Assembly: GCA_949130485.1 (NCBI GenBank)
Contig: OX422195.1
Span: 6,681,566 to 6,745,565 of the forward strand
Source: Agelas oroides
Lineage: Eukaryota; Porifera; Demospongiae; Agelasida; Agelasidae
Direction: 5' to 3'
Length of the DNA: 64,000 bases
Of this stretch, positions 33,311 through 64,000 are shown in pieces. The notes beneath the pieces are model-generated. The model saw only the letters and a list, made by a program, of their open reading frames with translations, did no database searches and was not told the DNA's origin. Every line of letters begins with the position of its first letter. The stretch's first letter is position 1. The translations under genes and the position numbers were made by a program.

Positions 33311-33559
33311 GACTGTTAACATATTCCTCCTCTTATTTGTGTACCAGAACTGACTGGAGGTGACAAAGGCTTGGGAGCGAGAGGCTGAGGAAGGCCTGGG
33401 AGATTTAGTCATGTGCAGTGATGTTAGGAAGTGCCAGGTAGACAGAAGACAGACACATGACGCGCAGTAAGGATCTCAATGCCCTTTCTTGTAACATCTG
33501 TCCAAGAGCTGAAGATGGACTGCTTGCAAGGTAAGGTCAAGTACAGCTTGTTGTCATTG

Positions 33560-33925
33560 TGTTCTTATTACCTTGTGTGCCTTCCGTCTACCTGTGTGCC
33601 TTCCGTCTACCTGTGTGCCTTCCGTCTACCTGTGTGCCTTCCGTCTACCTGTGTACCTTCTGTCTACCTGTCTACCTTCCATCTACCTGTCTACCTTCCG
33701 TCTACCTGTCTACCTTCCGTCTACCTGTCTACCTTCCGTCTACCTGTCTACCTTCCGTCTACCTGTCTCTACCTGTCTACCTTCCGTCTACCTGTCTACC
33801 TGTCTACCTTCCGTCTACCTGTCTACCTTCCGTCTACCTGTCTACCTTTCTACCTTCCATCTACCTGTCTACCTTCCGTCTACCTGTCTACCTTCCCCTA
33901 CTTTCCATCCACCTGTCTACCTGAT
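33560..33925. repeat. CTACCTGTCTACCTTCCGT minisatellite
   Basis: About 20 imperfect copies of a 19-bp unit. Three overlapping frames are open through it because the unit length is not a multiple of three; these are not genes. Confidence 0.95.
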
Positions 33926-34144
33926 GCTTCCCTGATGTCACTCCACATAACAGGATCTCCCAGGCGTTCCCCCCACTGTATTTGTATACTGGAAGTGATC
34001 GAATGCTGGAGGTGACAGAGGACTGGGAATGAGGCTAACATGTACTAACTGCACTAACTAAGGAAAGGGAGCAAAACACAGCTGGGAACAGATGAGCATT
34101 GTGGCGTAAATACACAACTAATTTACATGTATTGGTATAAAACA

Positions 34145-34219
34145 TAGCCTCATTCCCATGGCAACTCTGTTTTGATCACTTGCAGTAATGGAGGCGGGAA
34201 GGCCTGGGGAATGAGGTTA
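34145..34219. mobile_element. TAGCCTCATTCCC hairpin element, 75 bp
   Basis: TAGCCTCATTCCCATGG at the left pairs with GCCTGGGGAATGAGGTTA at the right; the flanks are AT-rich and do not give a clean duplication. Confidence 0.5.
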
Positions 34220-34387
34220 ATATAACATATTACCTTGTCATTGTGTGTGGGTAAACTGGAGTTCAGAACAGCAATAGAAACCACATACATGTAGTGCAGA
34301 CAGAAAGCATTGTGTTTATGTCCATGTGGAGGGGAAAACAAGTCTGATAAACAGTGTATTTCGCTTTCAGTGCACATGCTAGAATGC

Positions 34388-34449
34388 TAGCCTCGTACTC
34401 AGGTTTATTTCCTCTTTCCTTCACGAGATAGAGCCTGGGTACAAGACTA
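34388..34449. mobile_element. TAGCCTCG hairpin element, 62 bp
   Basis: TAGCCTCGTACTCAGGTTT pairs with AGCCTGGGTACAAGACTA. The flanks CTAGAATGC and GTAGAGTGT match at 6 of 9 positions, compatible with an aged 9-bp duplication. Confidence 0.6.
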
Positions 34450-34504
34450 GTAGAGTGTTGGTGCTCTTTTCAGGTTGCTTCCCGTGAATGATGTCATAGA
34501 TTGC

Positions 34505-34955
34505 CGAATGTTATGGTGTCTCGTGGTGTCTCATGGTGTCTTATGGTGTCTCATGGTGTCTCATGGTGTCTCATGGTGTCTCATAGTGTCTTATGGTGTC
34601 TCATGGTGTCTCATGGTGTCTTATGGTGTCTCATGGTGTCTTATGGTGTCTCATGGTGTCTTATGGTGTCTCATGGTGTCTCGTGGTGTCTCATGGTGTC
34701 TTATGGTGTCTCATGGTGTCTCATAGTGTCTAATGGTGTCTTATGGTGTCTCATGGTGTCTTATGGTGTCTCATGGTGTCTTATGGTGTCTCATAGTGTC
34801 TAATGGTGTCTTATGGTGTCTCATAGTGTCTTATGGTGTCTTATGGAGTCTCGTGGTGTCTTATGGTGTCTCATGGTGTCTTATGGTGTCTCATAGTGTC
34901 TAATGGTGTCTTATGGTGTCTTATGGTGTCTCATAGTGTCTCATGGTGTCGTATT
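34505..34955. repeat. 10-bp minisatellite (TGGTGTCTCA/TTA)
   Basis: About 45 copies of TATGGTGTCT/CATGGTGTCT. Open in two plus frames, artefactual. Confidence 0.97.
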
Positions 34956-35189
34956 GTCATAGATTGCAAAAGATAGCCGAATGAGGCAGCATGCAAGAAA
35001 GGTGTACAGTACCACTATAGCAAATGGTAGAGTGTATACTAGGGCAGCCATGACATTTACATCATTGTAATTTTATGTCATGATATGATGATAAGTCACG
35101 ACAATAAGTCACGACAGAAGATTCTGAAATTTTAGTAATACAGAATTTATTTAAAGTCATAATTGACTCGTTAACTTAGTATGTTATAT

Positions 35190-35600
35190 TTGGTAAGATA
35201 CCAGCACATGCGACCTTTCACAAGTAAGAATGTAAGTGTGGTCTGTTGGCTGGAATTTCCTACATATTTTGTGTGTTTGGGTAAGTCCCAGATAATTAAT
35301 AGATTGTAAGCTACCAGTACACGTGACCTTTCACAAGTAAGAATGTAAGTGTCGTCTGTTGGCTGGAATTTCCTACATATTTTGTGTGTTTGGGTAAGTC
35401 CCAGATAATTAATAGATTGTAAGCTACCAGTACACGCGACCTTTCACAAGTAAGAATGTAAGTGTCGTCTGTTGGCTGGAATTTCCTACATATCTTGTGT
35501 GTTTGGGTAAGTCCCAGATAATTAATAGATTGTAAGCTACCAGTACACGTGACCTTTCACAACTAAGAGTCAAATGTCTTACACTTCTTGTGTGCTCGAG
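35190..35600. repeat. ~117-bp tandem repeat
   Basis: Three full copies and one partial copy of a unit with GACCTTTCACAAGTAAGAAT, GTTGGCTGGAATTTCCTAC and CCCAGATAATTAATAGATTG. Confidence 0.9.
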
Positions 35601-36549
35601 TAAGTCCCAGCTAATTAATTATACACACTGTGTAACAACATCAATATAGACTTGGCTTATGTCATATTACATGTACGTCGAGACTACTCATGTCATGACA
35701 TCAGTCAATATATGGTGGTAACCCCATACGCTACTTGTTCTATGACACACTGATTACATATAGCCGCACATAGGACAGTTGCACAAAGAGATGGTGCTTT
35801 TGAGGAGCTTCTTCAGACCTTTTGGATAAGGCCAGCCACCTGATGCAATTAGTGCATGAGATAGCAGTCCCCATCTCCTGGTCACCCCAGCGCAGCTGAA
35901 GAGGCCTGGTATTGGCCAAAATGCGTCCTGCACAGTGTGTGACTTTGCATAACATTTTTTTTAGGGAGATGTGGTTCGTTGATTGTCATATCTATTATAC
36001 ACATACCGGGACTTCCCCCTTGTTCTGTACGAGTGGTTATGGACCACACAATTATCAGCACTATGTGCACAAAGTCAGCCATACATACATACCATTTACA
36101 TACTCATCCAGTCACAAGTCAAATGCTCAGTAACCTGTGATTAGCCCTATTCCCAGGTACCCCCTCCCCCCCCACCGCCTCATGGAGTAGGAGACAGCCA
36201 AAGGATAAGTGTTTCAGTGCGAGAAGACAGGAGGCGTAGTGGTGACTGTATGAGAGGTATGGTAGTTGTGTAGATGAACCAAGCTGCTTAGCAGAGCTTC
36301 TTCTGCTAACTTCACTGATTGATTGTCCAACTATCCCTTTAGCACGCATGGCAATTTCCCACCATAAGTAAGGACTCCACTACGCATGACAAACCAGACT
36401 GACATGAGTTCACAGACAACAGAGGTCAGCGGGAGGCTAGTGCGTGTACTGCCAGCCACCATAGCTGCCGAGGCAGGACTGTGTTTCATTTAAGGTTTCA
36501 CAGAGAGACAATCCCTGCTAGCTACATGGTCTGTAAAGCCTTAGCTATC

Positions 36550-36792
36550 TCAAGAGCGCATAAGAACGGGCGGCTAGAGTAAGAGCGTGTAACTCCAATA
36601 GAAGCCTGTAGTTCGGGCAAAATTATGAAACCGTACTAAAAATAGAACACCCGGTCACATGCTTAGCAACAATGGCTTATGTCTATGTACAGCTGCGCAG
36701 TATGTGTTACTATTTTTAGTACTCGCAGTAAATTTTACCCGGTTTCGAATTTTACGTAGTTACTCTAGCCACCCGTTCTTATGCGCTCTTGC
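36550..36792. mobile_element. CAAGAGCGCATAAG MITE, copy 2
   Basis: Same ends as the copy at 20681, about 243 bp, with CTATCT on both sides. The interior (GAACACCCGGTCAC, AGCAACAATGGCTTATGTCT) is shared with the other copies. Confidence 0.75.
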
Positions 36793-37552
36793 TATCTAGA
36801 TATTGCTACTCTGCATTGCTCACTCAAGCTTGCCACCACCATGTTCTCATGGTAGGAAGCCATTCATTTACATTGCAAGATAATTTCATGACAGCAGGGC
36901 AAAAAAGGAGGGATTAACATAAGTGCTTTAGACAAGAATAAAACACTTACAGTGTATGTTTACAACATAGCACTAATTGGAAATACATTGATCCTCGCTA
37001 CCATGACAACCAGGTGTAGTATATTACCAAATTATTGACCAATCTCACAGTCAATTTGCACCTAGCCTTCTCCCCCCATTAATTAGCTCTAATTAGCTTT
37101 CTGTAAATTACTGCAAGTGTTTGACGAAACTGGAGGCAGGTAAGGCCTGGAAGCGAGGCTAAGTGTCACTGTAGTTTTGCTCATGAAGTGGCAAGGGTTG
37201 GTCCATCTGGGCCACATCTGGCTCGTGGACTACTTCCACATTAACAAAGTCTATATACCATACTCGTGTGTCATTAAGCGCATTCCACTTATAAGCACAT
37301 ACTGTTAAGTTCTGGTTTGCATGTACAGTGTACCCTCATACCCAAGCCATGAGACTAGCAGTTACTATGGTGCTCTACACACCAAATGCACCTTGTTAGC
37401 AGTTAGGCACATTTCGCTGTCTTTATATCCAGCATGATGTTCTAGGCCTTATCAATAATCAGGGAAGGATAGCTTTGCACTAGAAAGGACATTGGGAATG
37501 CTAACATTAATCCATACATGGTGCACAGTGAGGAACCACTCATCAAAGGGAC

Positions 37553-37716
37553 GAAACCAAACAGGGAGGATGGAAAGTGAGGTGTGACGAAACCAAACAG
37601 GGAGGATGGAAAGGGAGGTGTGACGAAACCAAACAGGGAGGATGGAAAGTGAGGTGTGACGAAACCAAACAGGGAGGATGGAAAGTGAGGTGTGACGAAA
37701 CCAAACAGGGAGGATG
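37553..37716. repeat. 35-bp tandem repeat, five copies
   Basis: GACGAAACCAAACAGGGAGG plus ATGGAAAGTGAGGTGT. All frames through it are open because of the unit; not coding. Confidence 0.95.
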
Positions 37717-38271
37717 TACAAAGGAAGTACAAACTACCAATCATAACAAACTATGTGAAACTGTGCCTGTCAAGATAATCAACTAAACAATGTGGTTTGC
37801 TCTTGTTGTACCAACTGCTACTGTGAATATCCCACAAAACCAGTAGATTAGTGATGTGTGGCTAGGTCCAGCCATTGATACATATCAGTTCCAGGGTGTG
37901 GATGGTTGTATAGCTTATGTATCACACCAAGGTACATGTATCGTAAAAGAAGTTTATCAACAGGTATGGGTGCCCATACGCAACAGATGGCTGTTTTGTT
38001 TTCCAGTACTGTAACAGTAGTTATAAGGTTTTTATTTTGGTTGTCTGTGTGAATCTGAAATTGGTTCATGCATGCACAACATTACCTAGTAGAATTGTGA
38101 GTTCCAGAACACTGGAGCCAACCAGAGGTTCCATAACCTTGTTGCACTCTTGTATTCTGATGCTGCAAGAACAGCTGCAAAACCCTGGTGCATGTGCATA
38201 GCAACCTGGACAACCAACCTAAAAAGCTTTCTATCTTAAATGTACGGTGCTGATCAGTTGAAAGCCATGTT

Positions 38272-38331
38272 TGGTCTCGTTCCCAAACCTTATCTGTACT
38301 GGGCTTGGTTTCGGGTCTGGGATTGAGACCA
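38272..38331. mobile_element. TGGTCTCG hairpin element, 60 bp
   Basis: TGGTCTCGTTCCCAAACC pairs with GGGTCTGGGATTGAGACCA. Flanking duplication not clear. Confidence 0.5.
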
Positions 38332-38517
38332 GCCCTTGCTATATAGTGAATAACAGACAACACAACACAGGATATACCAACAATACATGTACAAGAATAC
38401 ACATTTCTATGGTTCCAGATACGGCATTTTTCTGGGTTTTTATAACATCTGGTTACAAGAGCGACAATCATACCATCCAAACAAATTCCAAAAGTTTTTC
38501 TCAGATTAGTTCACACA

Positions 38518-38773
38518 AGAGCGAATAAGAACGGGCGGCTAGAGTAAAAGTGTGTAACTCCAATAGAAGCCCATAGTCCAGTCTAAATTATTGAACTGTA
38601 CTAAAAATAGAACACCCGGTCATGTGCTTAGCAACAATGCCTTATGTCTATTTATCTACGGAGCATGCCCAGTACGTGTTACTATTTTTAGTACTGGCGG
38701 TAAATTCCAACCAGTTTCAAATTTTACGGAGTTATACGCTCTTACTCTAGCCGCCCGTTCTTATGCGCTCTTG
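38518..38773. mobile_element. CAAGAGCG MITE, copy 3
   Basis: CAAGAGCGAATAAGAACGGG at the left, TTCTTATGCGCTCTTG at the right. TCACA-like sequence on both sides. Confidence 0.75.
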
Positions 38774-40451
38774 GTCACACTATCAGTGTTTTTGCAACCA
38801 GAAGTGCACAGAAGAATACAGTAACAAGCCTTTACAACTATAATATATGCAACTGGGCACTTTCCCATGGTATTACATTGCTTTTCATAATGCATTAACG
38901 TCATCGCATCATAGCAACCGCTGCTATGCCACCATCTTGATAGACAACATTGTCGGTTTTTAATGGGACTTAAGTACTAGCGCGTCGAACTCCCCGCGCT
39001 AGCAACGATCCTACAAGTAGCATTCCTTTCTTGTACAGGTATGTTAACTAGCTCTCTGCATACTATAAAGTTGAAGCTAAATGCAAGTTCCGTACCTTGA
39101 AGCGAGCTCGTAGAATAGGCCTCGCCATACATTATCCCTATTCATTGCCTCTCAAAATGGTGACACATATACGGAAGTATGCGGAAATATGCAGAAATTG
39201 CCTACCGGGTGACGTCACATGCACACCCTCTATTACTGGTGTTCGATAAGCTAAAAAGGTAACACTGATGAAGCCACTAATATGGCAATTATGGATCTTA
39301 ATCCATGTGTTATTCCCCTCACAGTAATAGACATAACGTAGTGTGTTGATTACACACTGAATACTTCCGGGGTTGTTCGGTAATGCTGATGTAACTACAG
39401 ATACTGATGTAATATACTGTTTTGTTGTCCCACGCGCAATCATGATGTAATGTGTTTGGGGGGCACACCACTAGCATGTACAACCGATCAGAGTCTGTGG
39501 GGCTGTTTGGATGGTGATGTAACAGAAGATGCCTGGTAACATAGCAACTGCTACATGTATGTACAGACTTTTCTCTTGTTGACATGTATGTATATGCCAA
39601 GCCACATGTTATTTCCCACATGTAATGATGATGTAATGTGTTTTGGGGTACAGGTTGCTACATGCCACTAGAATGTAGCATATACCAAATACAACCGGTC
39701 AGAATTTTGGGGCTTTTTGAAACCCCATTATTGAGACAAGGGGCGCTGGATAGTAATGGTTCTATATAGGTCACAGAGGCAAGGTCTAGAAGATGATGAT
39801 TAGACTTGTGAAAACAAAACAGATTTAAAGATTTTACGTTTTGTTATAGAGTGTTTAAGTTTAGCATTGATAGCCTGAGTTAACCGAGAATAGAAGGCTG
39901 GCAATGTATGAGAGAGTGATGCAGATTATGGAGCCCAGGCTGGGCTGAATGCACACATGAACGACGAACGAAAAAGCACTACAAGGTGTGGTTAGCTTTG
40001 AGTATGTTTGGTTCACGTGGTGATGGTTAGCAACTAAGAGTGCATGTCACTCTTTGGTCCACCTGTCCTACCCCAACCTTCTTTGGTTTAATTCACTGTC
40101 CACTAAATCTTCGCTAAGCACAATGTCACCAGAAATAGTTTAAGGTGGAAAGATCTCCGTCTATCCAATTATCCAAGGGCAAAGATGCAGCTGCACATCT
40201 AGTATTAAGTGGCCGTCACATGATCAGTTGTCTTATAGTCACGTGATTAAAGCAGCCAGTTAGATCACTGTTTTTTGCATGTTAGTTTCTCATCTCCCCA
40301 CCTGCATCCTTTTTCGAGACCTGCTTTTCTGGCCATTATTGTATAGTTTAGTGAGGTCAGTTTTGTATATATTGCTGATTTACATGTCAATTTGTAAGTA
40401 TGGCAAACCAGCTAAAAGACGTCTGTTTCCCTAAAACACCAGAGTGCTTAC
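38774..40451. other. No gene resolved
   Basis: Several short minus frames exist but none shows splice sites plus recognisable motifs. CCACCATCTTG at about 38930 resembles a YY1 site (reverse of CAAGATGG), which often lies at animal promoters; this is weak. Confidence 0.3.
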
Positions 40452-41837
40452 CCTCCATATTCTGTGCTTCTTTCACAAAGAGTGTGGCCTCAAAGGTCCA
40501 CGAGCCGACCTTTTTTTTGCAGTTGACGAATAATGTTACAGGTGTATAATAATAATGGACGCCCTCCTGCATGAACTTCAGAGGAATGCCCTGATGAGAA
40601 ACTAGCATGCAACAAATAGTGAGTGACGTTAGAAAGTCATGAATCCACATGATGAAGCTGCTACCACTCCTACATTGACATACCTCACCCTCCAATGAAC
40701 TAATGCAGCAGGTAGCAGTAGATGATTGAAAGAATGATCTGCTTTGTTAATGCACCTCGTTCCCAGGCTCCCCCGCTCTGGAACAGGAGAGCCTGGGAAC
40801 GAGGCTACCACTGATGTAACCCCAGAGATATACCTAGTAGTGTAACATCATCTACTAGTTGCCTCTAATTGGGTAACGTGGGGAAAAGATTGTGTTAGAA
40901 TGCGTAGCAGATTTGGTTGTGTTCGAATATTTCATCTTCCATGGGGTTTCACAGAAACTGTGTTCTCGTGAGGTAGGAGTGTTAATTTTGCCATGGAATG
41001 TTGGTGTAATCGAAGGGGTTGGATAAACCCTTCTTAGGAGAACAGTTACCGTGAAACAGAATACGAATACCTAAACACAATTAAAACTTACTGTAGCATG
41101 TATCGGGCACTCTGGAGACACCTTTAGTATAAATGCATTAAACAATGTTGTTCTGACTTCAGTATTGATATGTGAGGGCACTGCAGTTAATTAATGGAAA
41201 TGGTTCAAAATTAAAGATGGTGACTAAATGTTGCTTCACACACATACGTACTACCCTTATTTCACATTTCTGCAATTTTTCAACTCACAGTACAGAGAAA
41301 ACGCTCTTTGTTCCGAGGAACACGTTACCTAATTGCGTCAGACTAATTACCACACCCCTTGAGATGATTAGGCAACTGTTCCATGGACCATGCCATGCAA
41401 GCAATAACATGAATGCTTGTTCTAACATATCCCACGACTCACACTACCGCCGATACAACTAGAAATACAAAGATTCGGTTGCTGCATTAAAATAATAACA
41501 CCATTTTCACCACCTTAGCTACGAAGCTGCCTTAGTAACACCCGTCACATTGATGTTCGATAAACGTCAAATACTGCTGTGATTTCATTTATTACTCAAG
41601 ACTACACATGAAATGGCATTACAAATCCATCGTGTGTATGGCAGTGGACTACTTGCAGAAAATGCACAGGTTGCCACGAAGGTATTCCTTCCGCCCATTT
41701 CAGCTCACCTCTTTGACTCCACCTTTGTGCAAGGCGGCAAGGCAGACTTGCAACTCGAACAATTTCAATCCTCCGCTTCCAAATTTGCACTCAAAACTAT
41801 CTTCTCTGTTCGTGATTGAATATTTTCCAACAATTGT
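40452..41837 (-). CDS. Two spliceable exons of an unidentified gene
   Basis: Exon 41709-41837 (after a TAG acceptor) encodes 43 residues starting TIVGKYSITN and ending ALHKGGVKE at a GTGAGC donor. Exon 40452-40590 (CAG acceptor) encodes GIPLKFMQEGVHYYYTPVTL, FVNCKKKVGSWTFEATLFV and ends NMEG at a GTAAGC donor. The first ends in phase 0 and the second begins in phase 0, so they join without a stop. The alternating hydrophobic pattern suggests a beta-sandwich. Exons on either side were not found. I do not recognise the family. Confidence 0.4.
40752..40807. mobile_element. CCTCGTTCCC hairpin element, 56 bp
   Basis: CACCTCGTTCCCAGGCTCC pairs with GAGAGCCTGGGAACGAGGCTA. The left terminus has lost the TAG. 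Confidence 0.6.
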
Positions 41838-42766
41838 CTACAAGTGCTCACTAAAATGCGCAGAATTCACACAAGAAAAGCGCCATCACAACAGCAATAA
41901 AGAAGCTCCTCTTTTAATACCTAAGGGGGTGATCTCGTGGATTATTCATAGCCTACAGGCGCATGCCCAGTGCGCTCAACCAATCAAATTTCGTCTCATG
42001 GCGCAGTCACGTGCGTAATTAAGCTATACTGCACTGTATAAAAAGTGCATGTGCTAGAAACCGAACCCAAGAAAAACGCACCCAAGTATTTGAAGACGCA
42101 AAATGCCTAATGAATTAGCACCATGGTTCTTATATCCAGCCATCTTGATGTCTGAAGCAAGAAAAATGCACCCAAGTATTTGAAGCAAAAGTAAGTACAT
42201 GAAAGTTTCATATTAGCTACATTGTACATGTACTTACATTTGCTCATCATTAGCTACACCCATGCTATGATATAGGTTAGGGTGTGTTTAGGGCTGTATA
42301 AATATAGTATAACAATCATATGGATAATAACATCCAGTTTGCCTTTTTTTCCCTCTAAATTATAAAATTTCCACGGTTATTTTGACTGGATGCTGTAGTC
42401 AATGTCACAACAAATACTCGACCCTTTGTACGCCAAAAATTTCACACTCCTTTATACCACATAATTATTATCATCATATGAATCAGAAGTGCACATTCAG
42501 ACAATGCACGAGACTCAGTATATACATACAAGTGGGAAGCTAAATTACAAACAAAGGGTGCAATTCTGAAAATGCAGGTCAGAATACAGAAAGTAGACTA
42601 AAGACTTCTTTAGAAGAGAAATGAGAGGATACATAAGCTATGTAGCCAGGTACACTGGCATCGTTTAAAGCAATAGAGCTGATTTAAAATTCACGTTGTA
42701 AAACAATTGCTATATGTGCTAAAATAAGCCACAGAGAGTGACATTTTTGCACAATGGAGTGCTTCA

Positions 42767-62567
<19,801 letters not shown>

Positions 62568-62772
62568 ATGAGTTTAGGTTACCTCAAATGATTGCATTAG
62601 TGTTTTTTTTTGTTTATAGTGATTTGGAAATGATGACTGTGCTTAATTAGATGGAATGTTTTGTCTCCTACTGTCATTTGAATGGCCACTTCTTCATGTA
62701 AGGATCATGCCACCAGGGAACATGAAACTCCACTAATGTCTGTGAAATGTGTAGCATGATCACTCCCACCAT
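62568..62772. other. 3' flank of the CENP-V-like gene
   Basis: Likely 3' UTR; no AATAAA is evident within the first 200 bases. Confidence 0.35.
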
Positions 62773-62818
62773 CAGCCTCGTTCTCAGGCCCACGCACAAG
62801 AGCCTGGGAACGAGGCTA
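62773..62818. mobile_element. TAGCCTCG hairpin element, 46 bp, exact 9-bp duplication
   Basis: CAGCCTCGTTCTCAGGCCC pairs with GAGCCTGGGAACGAGGCTA around a loop of about 8 bases. It is flanked by TCCCACCAT at 62764-62772 and 62819-62827. Confidence 0.85.
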
Positions 62819-62925
62819 TCCCACCATCAGCCAATGTGACTAAACACCATGCTTGAGCATTGTTAAAAACACTTTTAGGATTTTTTTTTTTTTGTGGGTA
62901 CTTGACAAAACTTTCAGTGGTTTCT

Positions 62926-62983
62926 TAGTCTCATTCCCAGACCCTCAGTACACACGCGTACTGAGAGCCTGGGAACGAGACTA
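62926..62983. mobile_element. TAGTCTCA hairpin element, 58 bp, 9-bp duplication
   Basis: TAGTCTCATTCCCAGACCC pairs with AGCCTGGGAACGAGACTA. The flanks GTGGTTTCT (62917-62925) and GTGGCTTCT (62984-62992) match at 8 of 9 positions. Confidence 0.85.
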
Positions 62984-63190
62984 GTGGCTTCTCAGCTGGC
63001 TCCATCTCACAAAAATATGGATAACAAAAACAGTACGTAAAGAAGTGCGTCTCAATCAGTAATCAAGAATACCATGAAGCTTAGTACTTCTAGTGCCGTT
63101 CTTCCAGAGTTTCATCAACATGCATCGTACTACTCTCAGGATGCTATGTGCCTGATCAAAAGTATACATACATGCATCACTAGCCTCGTA

Positions 63191-63220
63191 CCCAGGCTCT
63201 TGGTGAGCATCACACATGTG
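63191..63220. mobile_element. Solo end of a TAGCCTCG element
   Basis: TAGCCTCGTACCCAGGCTCT without its inverted partner. Confidence 0.4.
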
Positions 63221-63563
63221 ACTCTACCAAGGTAGTTAAAGTTCACTTACATGTATATACTTAATCCATGACATGTAGGGCTTGAGGTCAAAATATAGAC
63301 AAAAAACAAAGCAAAATTAAGCACTGCCCAAGTGAATGTATCATAATACATGCCTATACAAGGGGTGCACAAGTTGCAAATTAATAAAGTATTTACTAGG
63401 AAATGTCAACATGTGCAAATGAAGGTGAGAGAAATGTAGTAGATTATGAATTGTCACTCTATAGTCATTCCCACCAATCTTGCTCTATATTGTCTCTATT
63501 GGCTCCACTGGTAAGGTCAACGCTGATTTCCTTGGCCGGAAATGGTCTCTAGCTGTGGGTGTA

Positions 63564-63565
<2 letters not shown>

Positions 63566-63630
<65 letters not shown>
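63566..63630. repeat. (GT)n microsatellite
   Basis: About 30 GT dinucleotides. Frames on both strands are artefacts. The remaining sequence to 64000 shows no gene. Confidence 0.97.
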
Positions 63631-63633
<3 letters not shown>

Positions 63634-64000
63634 CCGTGCATGCGTGGATGTGTGTGTGTGTATGTTTGTGTATACATGTGTGTGCACGTACCCTAGCAAT
63701 CTGTCATGCCCCCACTATATAACAGCAACAAGAACAAGGGTCTGCCATTTATTTATGTGTGATTTGAATAAACTTGCTATCGCAACAACAATTTGCATGG
63801 AGGATATTTTCACAGCTCTCCATGCACCAATTGTGCGCTATTGCTCTACAGGTAAAAAGCCCAGGTTTTAATGGTAGCTTGGGTCAGGAGCTTGCTGCCA
63901 TTTGAGACTTCTATTATCTTGTAAAGACTGAGCACAAGCTATCTCCTTTTCACTGCCAACATATACCCATGTTTCTTCAATTAAACGCTGCCCTCAAATA

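Noticed and set aside
33479..34015. Open plus frames of Leu-Pro-Ser-Thr-Cys repeats
   Set aside because: 19-bp minisatellite; all three frames open.
35740..36349. Minus frames (e.g. RPLQLRWGDQEMG; SRRSSAKQLGSSTQLPYLSY) that might be exons
   Set aside because: They look slightly protein-like, but I could not find a convincing acceptor-donor pair in phase with one another or with the exons at 40452-41837.
39138..39621. Two overlapping minus frames of ~100 codons
   Set aside because: No motifs, no splice support, AT-rich composition like the surrounding non-coding DNA.

Overview
This window is animal (metazoan) nuclear DNA. It has intron-rich genes with GT-AG splice sites, non-LTR, Helitron-like and cut-and-paste transposon remains, tRNA-derived SINEs and many micro- and minisatellites. 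It looks like a repeat-rich invertebrate genome. A sponge or another early-branching animal is my guess, but nothing in the window proves the taxon. There is no bacterial, plasmid or phage content.

Layout. From 1 to about 12 kb is a transposon graveyard: a 320-bp MITE, a 1.8-kb foldback element, a 5'-truncated LINE with an intact reverse-transcriptase frame, several inverted-repeat elements with exact 9-bp target duplications, and a decayed Helitron-type gene fragment (DUF6570) inserted into one of them. From 13.0 to 32.1 kb on the minus strand is one large gene. I can join 19 exons in frame for about 3,133 residues: a 6.4-kb Ser/Thr-rich, repeat-rich first exon with Cys-Cys zinc-ribbon pairs, a second zinc-ribbon exon, and two segments resembling the Ski/Sno/Dachshund DNA-binding fold. 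It is probably a nuclear regulator; I do not recognise a named orthologue. From 32.1 to 42.7 kb is mostly satellites and MITEs, with two spliceable exons of an unidentified minus-strand gene (40452-41837). From 42.8 to 58.5 kb on the minus strand is a complete ten-exon WDR45B/WIPI3 gene (346 residues), an autophagy PROPPIN. Head to head with it, with only 44 bp between the start codons, is a three-exon plus-strand gene for a CENP-V/GFA-fold zinc protein (173 residues, 58556-62567).

Two themes stand out. First, a terminal-repeat family beginning TAGYCTCG and flanked by 9-bp duplications ranges from 395-bp elements down to hairpins of 46-60 bp, scattered over the whole window. Second, introns of both minus-strand genes carry simple repeats placed exactly at splice sites: long pyrimidine (transcript sense) or CA tracts touching the 3' acceptors, and, in two introns of the large gene, tandem minisatellites whose unit contains the preceding exon's end together with its donor site.

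All exon joins were made by eye from splice consensus, phase and family resemblance. No alignment or RNA evidence was available.
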